From Papilionanthe hookeriana x Papilionanthe teres (taxonomy: Eukaryota; Streptophyta; Magnoliopsida; Asparagales; Orchidaceae), in contig CM040429.1 of the NCBI GenBank assembly GCA_022702705.1, positions 9,202,034-9,266,033 on the forward strand: a DNA stretch of 64,000 bases, given 5' to 3'. The notes beneath the pieces are model-generated. The model saw only the letters and a program-made list of their open reading frames with translations. It was not told the origin of the DNA and searched no databases. Within the stretch, counting starts at the first letter, position 1. Each line of letters starts with the position of its first letter. The position numbers and the translations under genes are program-made. This document shows positions 25,198 to 35,479 of this stretch, piece by piece.

Positions 25198-26225
25198 ATC
25201 CACCAATTTATGCCACAGATCCATTTTTAAAGCATGATTACAGCTTACATACGCAATGGTAACCCAACCACTTAACATCTCTATCTCAAATTGCACATGT
25301 AAGAATTGAGGGTCATCCCTCATCACCTTCATTTAGATTTCTTTCCTCCAGAAAAGCCAAAATTTATTATTAATATTGAATACAAAGTTGACGTTTATCA
25401 ATTTCTTGACAGTTTAATTTCTATTAGAAAGAGCCAAAGGTTCCAAGATAGTAAATACCAATAATTTATGGATCCTAATAAGTTGTTTCAACCTATCAAA
25501 GGAACTAGGATCTACAACTCCCATAGTGTTCTAGTTCATCATACTAATTATGATGTGCGTTCATACTCCTAGTAGTTCTAGGAGGGGTGTTGGCACGTTC
25601 CCCATTTGAATAGGAGTAGTGATCACTATGTAAAATGTTGCTAATCTCGAGGTTACTCATTTCCTATTTTTCCCTTCTTTTCCTCCTAGCTTTATGGATA
25701 GTCCATTCCTCCTCCAATTCAGCCCTTGCATTCGTCAAACCCTCATCCTAGGATTGGGTTCAGTTCTACTATCTCTTCTATCTGGATAAAGCATGGCCTC
25801 AGGAACATAGTTCCCTGGGGCTCTAAGAGCATCATCATTCTCCTGCAATTCCGCCTCCAAGCTATTTATATTTATGTTGCTACCAATTTCTAGCAAAGTA
25901 CCAGCCTCTGCCTCAGTTGCCCCTTCCACCCTCTCCTCAATGTTATATCGATTATCATCAAAGTATCCATTTCCCCCAACCCAACTGCCTTGAATCCCTC
26001 TATGAACTCGCTAACAATTTTCTATAAATTATCATTCTCCATCCTATTGTGGATGTGAGTTAATTTTCTTTTAAATTCTGGATGTAATATGTAACAATTC
26101 TCTACAAGATGGTCGAACATCCTACAGTTTCCACAGTAGTGAGGATTCTGGTCTACTATAACCCTCCGCCAGTACCCATTATGTGCCGACCATATCCAAA
26201 TTTCATTAGCAACGTATATTTTCAT
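25198..26225 (-). pseudogene. L1-type LINE ORF1 end (zinc knuckle) and ORF2 endonuclease N-terminus
   Basis: 5' part of the LINE whose 3' part is at 8518-11703. In minus-strand order: ORF1 C-terminus with a CCHC-type knuckle (PHYCGNCRMFDHLVENC, about 26145-26095); a linker; then the endonuclease N-terminal half with RLKQLIRIHKLLVFTILEPL, NNKFWLFW and GWVTIAYVSCNHALKMDLWH, ending LVDIG at about 25198. Joining across the insertion after removing one CCAAT copy continues in frame as DIGSSMEDNRIVGGDFN, so this is one LINE. It is 5'-truncated near 26225 and contains several stops and frame changes. Confidence 0.8.
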
Positions 26226-26229
26226 GCCA

Positions 26230-26437
26230 AGCGTTAGTGTATATATTCATGCCAAGTATTCATGCTTAAGGTTTTATGTATTCAATGCTAAATTTCCACA
26301 TGTTAGTGTATGTTTCCATGCCAAATATCCATATTTGTGGCTTTATGCTTTCCATGTTAAATTTGCAAGTGCTATTGTATGTTTCCATGCCAAATATACA
26401 CACTCGTGGCATTATGTTATCCATGCTAATTATTTTT
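26230..26437. repeat. 69-bp minisatellite, three copies
   Basis: Three diverged units of about 69 bp share TATxTTCATGCCAA... and TTATGxxxTCxATGxTAA. Because the period is a multiple of three, the plus strand stays open for 104 codons with a 23-residue periodicity. That explains the open frame at 26224-26538 without needing a gene. It abuts the truncated 5' end of the LINE. Confidence 0.85.
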
Positions 26438-26439
26438 CA

Positions 26440-27430
26440 AATTTTCATATAGGCCACCAGAAACTTGCTATCTACAAATCAACTACCCTCTTTCATCCAT
26501 TTTTCAAATTTTCACTTAAATATCAAAATTCACGGTAAAACCCAACCCATTATTTTCTTTTTTAAGAAATTTTCTTTATCATCATTAGTTTGAGCGAATA
26601 AAGCCTCTACTAACTCCTCCAATATCATGGTACATAAAACTAAAAGTTTCCTTAACTTATGTTACTAATACCAACGCACTCAGTAAATAATATATAACAT
26701 TATCAAACACATCTTAACTTGCCATACCTTAGAGGAAACAAAAGTCCTTCTTGGCCAAGGCGGTGAAAGGTTGAAAACGACCATCTATGTTAGAAATGAA
26801 TATCATAAGGAGCACGAGCTTTTCCTTAAAATAATGCATTTCCATAAGACTTTTTGGAAATTCCATATCCATAATGGTTTAAACTTATTTTAGTTTATTT
26901 CTACACCCCTAAGATTGATAATAAAGCGTAAAAGATTTAAGAAGATATACCAAATGTGCATCAATATTAAGTTTAAAAAAATATACTCACATTCAAATTT
27001 TTTAGCATAAAATGTATCATTGATGATAAAAGGTCACCATTAAAAAAATATAAAACATAATAATTTATTTATGACTTTATTAAGGTATAATATCATAAAG
27101 ATAGTTCTCCAAAAAATAATCTCTAGCAAAGCTAATGTAAATAATAATTTAAAAGAATTTAACATTAAAAAAATTAGATATAATTACATATATACCAATC
27201 AATATTTATGTATTTCAATTTTTACAAAAAAAGTTATTTTATTTTTAATTTAGAAATGTGTATTTTCTTTCTTAAAAGTTTAAATGATGATATATTTGCT
27301 TTTCTATAATTGATTTGGGTGGTGAAGTAAATATATAAGAATTCGGGGGTATGTATGTAAGTATATCCTGAATCGTCTTAGAACCTTCAAGAAAGGCCTG
27401 CCTGGACGGCTCAACGCCGTCGAGGTACAG
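26440..27430. other. AT-rich intergenic stretch upstream of the ORRM2-like exon
   Basis: No coding or transposon motif recognised. The last ~100 bp become less AT-rich towards the exon and probably contain its promoter and 5' UTR; a purine tract (GAGAGAGAGAGAG, 27448-27460) lies just before the ATG. No clear TATA box was assigned. Confidence 0.35.
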
Positions 27431-27464
27431 AGCGAAGTTGGCTAGGCGAGAGAGAGAGAGAGCT

Positions 27465-27591
27465 ATGGCGAAAGCGTTGGCTGTGGCGAGGGTAGGATTC
27501 CGGCGGTTGTTATCCATCTCCGCCTTCACTCCTCCTCCTCCCACAACCGTCCCGCCGCCGGCAGAGCCCTCACCAAACCTTTTCGTGTCGG
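27465..27591 (+). CDS. First exon of an ORRM2-like organelle RRM protein (partial)
   Basis: ATG at 27465 opens 42 codons. They give an Arg-rich, acid-poor N-terminus (MAKALAVARVGFRRLLS...) typical of a mitochondrial presequence, a Pro-rich linker, then AEPSPNLFVSG. The NLFVSG string is the first beta strand (RNP2) of the RRM in plant organelle RRM proteins such as ORRM2, which act in mitochondrial C-to-U editing. The frame runs into GCAAGT, a strong GC-type donor, splitting the Gly codon in phase 1 exactly where RRM homology stops. No continuation (LSKRTT... in the family) was seen downstream in the window. Either a very long TE-filled intron follows or the gene is truncated. The GC-rich codon use contrasts with the surroundings. 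Identification is from memory of the family. Confidence 0.55.
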
Positions 27592-27599
27592 GCAAGTGC

Positions 27600-27955
27600 A
27601 AATCTCTGTACTCTTCCTTTCTATTTTGAATTATTGCTTACCTCTTTTTTTGTTAAAAATGCATTCTTCATACGTCTTTAGATGCCCAAATAAAACTTCC
27701 CTGAAAAATTCTTAGTTATTTGTAAGCGATTTTTTATGATGACATTCGAAATAAGAAGAAACAATCAGTACATTGCATGCGATAACTCACATATCTGGTG
27801 TCGGCCTGGAAAAAAACTAAGCGATTTTTCTATTGTTTGGCCGGATAATGAGAGTTCATTCCACCTTTTTGAGGTATGTTCGGTTGAAGATCGCCTGGAG
27901 CCTCTGATTGAAGAGCCACAACCAGTTCCTGATTTTACATGAAAATGGAAATACA
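27600..27955. other. Unassigned sequence after the ORRM2-like exon
   Basis: Probable intron or decayed DNA. A 68-codon plus-strand frame (27736-27942, ...FHLFEVCSVEDRLEPLIEEP) shows balanced composition but no family I recognise. It may be a fragment of a retrotransposon or of a gene. Confidence 0.3.
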
Positions 27956-27959
27956 GATA

Positions 27960-28050
27960 ATTTAAAAGAGTTTCATAAGTAATCTCAGTAGTAAACCCAA
28001 ATTGTGGAAATTTACTTGGCACGCTAGCTGATAAGTCTGCAGCTGCTACA
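27960..28050 (-). repeat. Remnant 3' LTR of a minus-strand Ty3/gypsy element
   Basis: About 91 bp similar to the first part of the LTR at 31120-31362. On the minus strand it starts TGTAGCAGCTGCAGACTTATC and shares CAGACTTATCAGCTAGC. The rest of this LTR copy is missing. Confidence 0.65.
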
Positions 28051-28079
28051 TTGTATTCTCCTCCGCTTTAGAAGAAATA

Positions 28080-28760
28080 GAGTCGAGTTCTTGCACAGTT
28101 TAAGTATATGGTTGATGTTATTCGTAGATATTAACAATGTTGAATGGTGGAAAAATGTTCAAATTTTGCGATAAAGCAACAACATAGGCATTTTCATTGA
28201 TCTCTTGTGTAATAGGGAAGGGACCGAGTTTTAGCTTCTTGTATCGGGGATGTGAAATCAGTAGCTAAATTATCAACAACTTTGCTTTGAGGTTTAGGAA
28301 GAATGATGATGTCCCGAGTAAGCAATGTGGATAGATGTATCATGAAACTATAAGCAAATTCGGCTTCACTTAATACTTCATTCTATTTTTTAGGTTGTTC
28401 ACTTGCTCAACACTGCACCATATTATTTAGAGTCTATTAAAACATTTGTTTGCCCGTCTGTGGAGTTGCTAAAGTGAGCTCATTCCGGGGTTTCTATGTG
28501 CTCATTTTCATAACTCTTGCCAAAAGAAACTCATGAACTTGAATTTTTTTATCCGAATTTAAACTCTTTGGTAATCCATAGAGAAAGATGATGCTCCTAA
28601 AGAATATTCAAGCAATGTTAAGAGCATCAAATGCTTTTTTGTATGTGATTTTTTTAGAATTGATCCATTACAATCATGGTAGAGTGAACTCCTTTTTTAG
28701 TCTTTGGTAAGCCGAGATTGAATTCTGTACTTCAACTTTCATAAATTGTTTCTGGAATAG
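28080..28760 (-). pseudogene. Ty3/gypsy integrase remnant
   Basis: Minus-strand fragments STMIVMDQF, DALNIA, LYGLPKSLNSD and TDGQTNV follow the order of the gypsy integrase core and downstream region. Frameshifts and stops interrupt it. Strand and order fit the gag remnant at 30170-31060 and the LTR at 31120-31362; the Ty1/copia fragment at 28880-30160 sits between them. Confidence 0.6.
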
Positions 28761-28879
28761 TAGAGGTAGATACAAATAGGTGTTTTGTGAAGTTCCTTTA
28801 TAAGTTTGACATGTAGCTTAATGTTTAATAGATCAAAACAAATCTATGTGGAGCTTTGGCAAGAAGAAATGTGTATGCA

Positions 28880-30160
28880 ATTTAGATTGCATCAACAAGG
28901 AATTGAGATTGCATCAACTTGACATAAAATAATGCTTTCCTGAATGGGGATCTGGAAGAGGAAGTCATGAAGATACCATCAGGACTTGAAAATGATTACA
29001 ACAAACACCTTGTATGCAATTAAGAAAGTTTCGCTATGGGCTTAAACAATCACCAAAGGCGCGGTTTGAAAGTTTTGCTAAAATTATGAAATCCAATAGA
29101 TATTTTCAAAGTCAAGTTGATCAATGATATTTGCTTAAATTCTTAAAATCAGAGATGTCTAGTCGCTGAGTTTGAAATTAAGTACTTGTGAAACGTGACA
29201 TATTTTCTAGGTATTAAGATAGCAAGGTCCAAGAAAAAGATTATTGTATCACTGAGGAAATACATCTTAGATTTGTCAAGGAAAATGGATGATTGGATGC
29301 AAACCCACTGATATTCCAATGGAACTTAACATGAAGCGTAACAGAGAGAAAAAATATATTTGTGACTAAGGAAAGATACAAATAATTGGTAAGAAAACTC
29401 ATTTATTTGTCATATATTAGACCAGATATTGCATACTTTATCAATATTGTGAGCCGAAACATGAATTATGCAAATGAAGAGCATTTGGAGATGGTTTACA
29501 TGATTCTAAGGTTTCTCAAGAAAACTCCTAGTTATAGATTAATTTTTTAGAAAACCTATAACGGAGAAGTGGAAGTCTATAATGATGCTAGTTGGCGAGA
29601 GAAGTCACCAACAGAAGATCCACCACATGTTATTGCTTATATGTATGGGAAAGTCTGGTTATATGGAGAAGTAAGAAGCAATCTATTGTTTCGGGAAGCT
29701 GTGCGGAATTGGTGTATAGGATACTTGCTTTAGGGATCTATGAATGGATCTGGATTCAGCAACTGTTAAGGGGAATGGGTTGTTCTTCCAATAGACCTCA
29801 ATAGATGTTTTGTGACAGTCAAACAGTTATTAGTATTGCCGAGAATCTTGTGCATCATGACAGGATCATCCATATTGAAATTGATAGACACTTCATCTCT
29901 GAAAAGTTCATTGGTGGAGTTATACAACTAAGCTACATCCCGATGCACCAAAAAATTGTTGATGTCTATCAAAGCTCTTCCTTTCGGCACCTCAAAATTC
30001 AATACCAAGCTCGGTCTCTACAACATCTAAGACCCTGCTTAGAGAGGTGGTATGGAAATCTAAGATGTCTTTTTCCATATTTACCTCTCATATGGGTCGA
30101 CCACTACCTCCAAATCTTGGAGAATTTGATTAGGATTATCTTAGGAAATCTTTGAGTGGT
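28880..30160 (+). pseudogene. Ty1/copia pol remnant: reverse transcriptase and RNase H
   Basis: A plus-strand copia fragment starts inside RT with LEEEVMKIPSGLEN, then VCNLRKFRYGLKQSP. The segment that should carry the catalytic YVDD is deleted. It continues with LVRKLIYLSYIRPDIAYF, EEHLEMVYMILRFLKKTP, an RNase H start (VYNDASW) and the copia RNase H end HDRIIHIEIDRHFISEK, then a LADILTK-equivalent (KIVDVYQ) near 29955. The final ~150 bp resemble an LTR start. Many stops. It interrupts the oppositely oriented gypsy remnant, so it probably inserted later. Confidence 0.75.
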
Positions 30161-30169
30161 TTATTTCCT

Positions 30170-31060
30170 TCCTATTTAATGTTTTTCTTTTTTTTTTTAA
30201 GAATTATTTCCTTCCCTAATTTAGGTGAGATATGTTTGGTGAGTTTCTAAGATTATATTGAATTCATTTATAACTTATCCTGAATTGAGCCTTCTATGCT
30301 TTCAATATATCTAGCTACGAACTGCTGATAAATCACATTGAGATTTCTTTTAGCACTCAATTGATAAAATTCTTCTATTTAAGCACTTACAGTTCTATAT
30401 TTCTGCATATGTTATTGGTATTGTAGATAGTGCATATGTTTGTAATCAGTGGGAAGTGGCTTTGCATCAAATGTTTCATCCTTGCTCAGCTCTTTACCCT
30501 TCGGCTGCCTTCATGCTAGCAGTCGTTAACCAGTTGCAACCACCACATTCCAGTCTCAACCTTTGGTCTGTCGACTGCATGCTTCACTTATTTTATCGGT
30601 GAGATCTACATATACTCAAAGAGGGCATCAACAAATTGTTGCAAGTCCAACTAGTCCTCTATATGTAAATAGGCGTCAAAGTAAGGGATATCTAGCTTAA
30701 CCTTGTAGTCTGCTCCACACATTTGATGAGGTGGGGGCTGTGGCCAGCAATATTTATCATTTTCAGATTTAAAATCTATAACATCAGGTCACAATGAGGC
30801 AATAGCTGATAATCCTCAAGTTCAGTAGTGCGGTATGGTTTATTTGCTCAGTTCGTATGGGTCTTCTTGGTTCTCGACTGGGCAGAATCGGATTCCCCTT
30901 TGTTGATGTCATTGTTAGTATGATTTCCGTTTGGGGATTGTCATTACTTATGGAGGATCTAAATTCTCACCCTACCTCCACAACAAACTATTGGAAGACT
31001 GCGTCCGGCAATTTAACTTGTAGGTGAGAGTGAAAAATGCCTCATGCACCATTTCCCAAT
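30170..31060 (-). pseudogene. Ty3/gypsy gag remnant
   Basis: On the minus strand: KLDIPYFDAYLHIED, LQQFVDALFEYM, a WWLQL match, RMKHLMQSHF, then EEFYQLSAKRNLN and VARYIESIEGSIQDKL. This is the retrotransposon-gag domain of Ty3/gypsy elements in normal order. It lies downstream of a primer-binding site and LTR on the same strand, and has many stops. Confidence 0.7.
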
Positions 31061-31104
31061 CACGATCATAGTCATTGATGTCTTGTTTGCTGGAGTCTGC
31101 AATG

Positions 31105-31116
31105 ACTCTGATACCA
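31105..31116 (-). other. Primer-binding site (initiator Met tRNA)
   Basis: The minus strand reads TGGTATCAGAGT, the classic plant LTR-retrotransposon site complementary to tRNA-iMet, three bases after the LTR end (...CATCA). Confidence 0.8.
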
Positions 31117-31119
31117 AGC

Positions 31120-31362
31120 TGATGTATCCCAAGTCAAACCAAAGAGGAAATTTAAGGAAGGGAAGAAGAGGATAACATGGAATAATTTATGTAGAGATTT
31201 GGTGTTATATCAAAATTATTAATGGCCCCTTATCTTTCCACTGCTATATGTATATCTAAACCTAAGAAGTACAACTTAAAAGTTTAATAACTAACCTCAG
31301 TAATAAGCCCAAATATTAGAAATAGACTTGGGGGGCTAGCTGATAAGTCTGCAGGTTCTACA
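31120..31362 (-). repeat. 5' LTR of the minus-strand Ty3/gypsy element
   Basis: Minus-strand TGTAGAACC...GATACATCA, 243 bp, with TG/CA ends and followed by the tRNA-iMet primer site. A short second copy is at 27960-28050. Confidence 0.65.
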
Positions 31363-32577
31363 CCATATTATTAGAAACCTTAAAATTGTAGAACATATTG
31401 ACTTGAATAAATATCTCAAATCATTCTTTTAAAAAGATTTCTTTTTAGTGCCATTCTTGGCGCTTAATTTGGCATTCATACTGCGGTCGGATCCTTCTTC
31501 ATGTTAAATGGTGCCATTATTTTTGGTTTGTATTTATTCTTACCATCCGAAAAAGAATTTTGCAAAATAGTTTTGACTTTCTTAGTTGCATGGTTTTGAT
31601 TATTGGTGATCTTTAACTTAAACGTCTGCTCTTTGAGCAAAGGATGTTATTTGCTGTTTGGTGTACTTATGATTTATGGAATGAGGTGGTATGGCTGTAG
31701 CTTATTCCGTCCATTAAAAAGCAAGTTGGTGATATATAGCCCCAACTTAAATTAATATCCTCTTTCATTCCAGTAAAAAGGTGGCAGTGTTATTAAGGTC
31801 TTCGTCTCTTTTTCTATCAATTGAGAGGTGTGTGTGTGCACGCATCAATTTTATGTTCTAGTTTGAACAGCCGGGCAGATATGATTTGGAATTTAGTAAT
31901 AGTGAAAGTTAATTGTTTTATGAGAGTGGGAATTTGGTTATGGTATTTTCATCAGCTATAGTTTTCCTAAAGGTTGATATTTCAAGGTCATTGGATTTAT
32001 TCTCTCTTTCAATTAAGAGATAGTTCAATAAGTGATATATTGATTCTAAGTCACCTTTATTAGTTTGTCATTTTCTAGTCATCATATGAAGATGTGACTC
32101 AAGATTATGATGAAGTTATTGTGTGGATCAAGTGACAAAATAGATGGCTCCCATGCCCTTACATCCTAGAATACATGCTATTGAAATATTATTTCAAATA
32201 TTTTTTGAGTGGTTGGAGAAGTGGAATTCTTTTATTGTATATATGCAAAAATTGGAAAGTTTGGTTTAAGAAATTTTTATATTACTCAGAACTGAAATTT
32301 TGGTTTATCAGTGCCACCTGGAATGAAATCACTCAGAACTGAAATTCAATTTTGGAGGATTAGGAGAATGATTTCTCTAAATTGAGGATATGAATTTTGG
32401 TTAGACATCATATTAACAGTTTATCGTTTGGGCTTTAACTGTGTCATCATTTACATAATTTATTTCTTGGATCAAAGGATTCAAAGGGGTTGAGATCCTA
32501 GGAAGTTTTATTTCTCTTTGAGTATTAAATCTTATTTCTACATCCTCTTTGGAAGTTTGAACTATTTGATTGGCTTC
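31363..32577. other. AT-rich sequence without recognised feature
   Basis: No RRM, transposon or RNA motif was found. It could belong to the ORRM2-like intron. Confidence 0.35.
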
Positions 32578-32580
32578 TTA

Positions 32581-33626
32581 GGCTTCGTTTGGGGCCGCTT
32601 TTTTCACGAGGCGCGGCACCAAGCTGCAAAAAATTTTTGTTTGGCTACCTGCTTCACGGCCGTTCGGCGTTGAAGCGGGCGAAAAGCCGGCCGCGGAATC
32701 GACCCCGCGGCCCCAGCTTTCACCTCGCTAAAATTCAAAATTTCCCTCGTTCGCGAGGAGTTCAGTCCCGAGCCTCATCATCCAGGAATCGAAGCGTCTT
32801 ACCGCTCCTTCTTCGAAATCGTGCAGTCTCGCCATCTCTACAGGAAGCACGCGCCTTCTGCTTCGTCGCCATCGCACCTTCTGCTTCGTCACCATCGCAC
32901 CTTCTGCTTGGAAATCTGGTAAACATAACATATTTTTTCCTCTTACCAGAGTCTTCTACTTATATTTGATTGCATCCTCTCCACTTTAGATTTCTCCATT
33001 GCAAATAAATCTTAATCTACCAATTTTTTTTTACGCTATCCAACTGCTTAAGCGAATTTGGTATCCTAGAAGTGCTTGCCTATGTATAAAATAAAGTTAG
33101 AGGTTGATATTTGAGTAAAGTTGAACCAGTGGAGAACTCCATTAAACTCCATTTGGTATATCAACCGTGAAAGGGAGAACTCCAATAGTTCGAATTTTCT
33201 GAAGGCTTCCTTCAAATTCAACTTCTCCTAATGAAATATGCAAAAAAATCCAATGAGAACATAGGTTTTTGCTATAGTCCTTGAAATGTAGTGGAGCTCA
33301 TATTAATTGAACTTGAAGGCCGGCTGAATGCTTGGTTTTAGTAAGATGGTTCACAAAGCTTAAAAATTAACCACAAATATATGTTAACTTTGGAAACAAG
33401 GTCAAAGTCTTCTTGTCGTATATTAAATTTATGCCTATCACAATTCTGTTAAGCACAACATTACAAAATATGGGCAAAATGGTCATTTTTCCATTAACAG
33501 CCGTCTCACATCTGTTTTCACACAATGCCCAAACAACAAGCCTAACTTCCCCACGATAGATTTTACTGAGAGTAAGCACATTCATACTGAGAAGTTAAAA
33601 GTTCACAGCCTTCGCCAAACAGAGCC
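32581..33626. mobile_element. PIF/Harbinger-like non-autonomous element with TTA target duplication
   Basis: Terminal inverted repeats GGCTTCGTTTGG (32581-32592) and CCAAACAGAGCC (33615-33626) are each flanked by TTA (32578-32580 and 33627-33629). The three-base TTA duplication and the GG(C/G)NNNGTTTGG terminus are the hallmark of PIF/Harbinger (Tourist-type) elements. The 1,046-bp element has a GC-rich left half and an AT-rich right half and no transposase. The 126-codon frame at 32589-32969 inside it has no recognisable domain and is probably fortuitous. Confidence 0.8.
32851..32911. repeat. 23-bp tandem repeat, 2.6 copies
   Basis: Units G(C)(A/G)CCTTCTGCTTCGTC(A/G)CCATC lie in the GC-rich half of the PIF/Harbinger-like element. 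Confidence 0.85.
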
Positions 33627-33629
33627 TTA

Positions 33630-33965
33630 ATTGACTGTTAGTCTTGGTGGGACAACATTATAAATAGTTCAATAATAAGAAAATGTTATTTCATTCTACT
33701 TAAAGACTATGTTGGCTGTTATGTGTGAAGCTAAAAGATTGGCTTAAACTAAATTAGTGGGATTCAATCATGATTTCAAAAGGCAATCAAGGTGCATCTC
33801 AATTTGATTCGCTCACAAAACACATGGAGGCCTATGCCTCAATATTGTCGGTTAGATTTGCGCCTTTTTTAAAAATGGCATATTTCTCGAGACGCTTGAA
33901 GTGCGTGTCTCATTGAGTGAATGTAATAATAGTTATTTTAATATGATATGTTTAATATAATATAT

Positions 33966-33970
<5 letters not shown>
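33630..33970. other. Unassigned AT-rich DNA
   Basis: Nothing recognised. A short GATTCGCTC motif recurs near 34890, so this may be part of an old dispersed repeat. Confidence 0.3.
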
Positions 33971-34018
<48 letters not shown>

Positions 34019-34067
34019 GTATATATACATATATACATATGTATACATATATATATATACATATATA
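33971..34067. repeat. (TA)n microsatellite, left side of the SINE-like unit
   Basis: Pure TA run followed by TATG/CATA-interrupted TA. Confidence 0.9.
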
Positions 34068-34259
34068 TGAGTTGCGTCACTCGAACTGTTGGTAGAACGA
34101 TCTCGCTCATCGGTTGCAGTCCCCTCGAGTTCGGGAGTTCGAATCTCCTCCTGCGCGAGTTGTCCGCTATATGGAGGTGGTACTCGAATTGGTTGGCTCA
34201 CGGTTTTCAATCCTGGACTAGCGGGGTTGCAAGCCCAAGGGTTTGGTTGGCGGTTCCGC

Positions 34260-34262
<3 letters not shown>
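34068..34262 (+). mobile_element. tRNA-derived SINE-like unit
   Basis: A GC-balanced island of about 195 bp stands between two TA tracts. It carries a degenerate RNA polymerase III A box (TCGAACTGTTGG, 34080-34091, with GTAGAAC after it). About 45 bp on is a clear B box, GTTCGAATC (34136-34144), framed by GGGA/TCCT arms as in a tRNA T-loop. A further ~110 bp of non-tRNA body precedes the second TA tract, which could be its tail. As tRNA it would lack a good acceptor stem, so I call it SINE-like rather than a tRNA gene. Confidence 0.5.

Positions 34263-34300
<38 letters not shown>
34259..34300. repeat. (TA)n microsatellite, right side of the SINE-like unit
   Basis: TA run with one TG interruption; possibly the SINE tail. 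Confidence 0.85.
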
Positions 34301-35313
34301 ATCGGATCAGCCATTCCTATGTGACTCTAGATTTTGGTCGAGCGTCTCGTTTGTGCATGGTTATGCAAGGTTAGTTGAGAGTTGTAGCTGAGCATGTTAT
34401 TGTTGAGCGAGAACTTACAAGCTTATCTTCAAGAACTTATGAGTGAGAGAGCTTTCAGGAGTGGCCATCTATGTGTTGATCGGAAGTTTGATTGTGTAGA
34501 TAATTTTTTCTTATATAAAAATATAAAAAGTAAAAATAAAATATAATGATTGAAGAAAAGTTTGAAGATACTGCTGTGAGTAAAGTTGAGGATGATAATT
34601 TTTTTTTATATGATGACTCTTCTAGAGATGCTGAAAGTGAGAATGAGATCATTATAGATCTTGATCATAACAACTTGTTTAAATTTTGAGTGAGTACTTA
34701 TTTTGAATCACATTTCAATTTTTTCATTTTACATTAGCAATTAAGATTGATATTTGTTTTGTTTTTTTATTATATCATTTTTTTGATTCATTTGATTATG
34801 ATTATAAACTAAATAAATAAGTCGATGCTTTATGACATATTAATAATCCTTAATTTATGAGCTTTTTATTTTTCTGGTTCGAGATTTACAATTTGATTCG
34901 CTCCAAGGCTTATATCTCGGCTCACTTATGCCTTGCCTCGTCAATAAACCCAATATAGTTCTCGATTTCATTTTCTTAAACCTTGGATTTAATGGTTTCA
35001 TTATTTTTAATAAATTGGGATATAAGCTATTCATAACATGGAAGTGAATACAGAATAATAGGGTTATGATTGTTGATCCGAATTAAAAATTATGACCATT
35101 TAAATTAAGTTAAAATTTAGTAACTTAAAATAGTATAACAACTGAAAACGATTACGTAAGACTTAAGAATTTATTAAAATATATTGATTTGTAGTATATG
35201 CTGTTTTTCGTAACTCTAATAAGTGATTGTGCCCAGTTTAATGGTCGGCTCCTAATTTAAAGGCTAAGTGAACTAATATTATTTGGATGTATTTATAATT
35301 TCGTATAAAGGTT
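34301..35313. other. AT-rich DNA without recognised feature
   Basis: No coding or RNA motif identified up to the hAT terminus at 35314. Confidence 0.35.
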
Positions 35314-35330
35314 CAGGGGTGGATCCTGCC
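35314..35330. repeat. Putative hAT terminal inverted repeat
   Basis: CAGGGGTGGATCCTGCC, followed by GGGGGCATA, matches the CAGGGGCGGA-type termini of plant hAT elements. It lies just outside the C-terminal end of the minus-strand hAT transposase. No matching opposite terminus was found with confidence. Confidence 0.5.
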
Positions 35331-35479
35331 TCTTTTTTGATGGGGGCATACTTATTATATTAAACAAATCCAAAAAAATAAAATGAATAAAATAATTCAA
35401 AATAAAGTTTTGTATTCCATTATCAATGATAAAATGAAATATATTACAAACTTTTTAGTCTTTTTTACATATTTTAATA

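Noticed and set aside
26224..26538. A 104-codon protein with a 23-residue repeat
   Set aside because: The frame is open because a 69-bp minisatellite is a multiple of three; it is adjacent to a broken LINE.
32589..32969. A 126-codon open frame as a gene
   Set aside because: Lies inside a PIF/Harbinger-like element and includes a 23-bp tandem array; no recognisable protein family.
34080..34150. A functional tRNA gene
   Set aside because: A B box is present, but no convincing acceptor or D arm pairing; the SINE-like reading fits better.
33971..34300. A CRISPR-like spaced repeat
   Set aside because: Only TA dinucleotide runs flanking one unique segment; no repeat-spacer periodicity, and the genome is eukaryotic.
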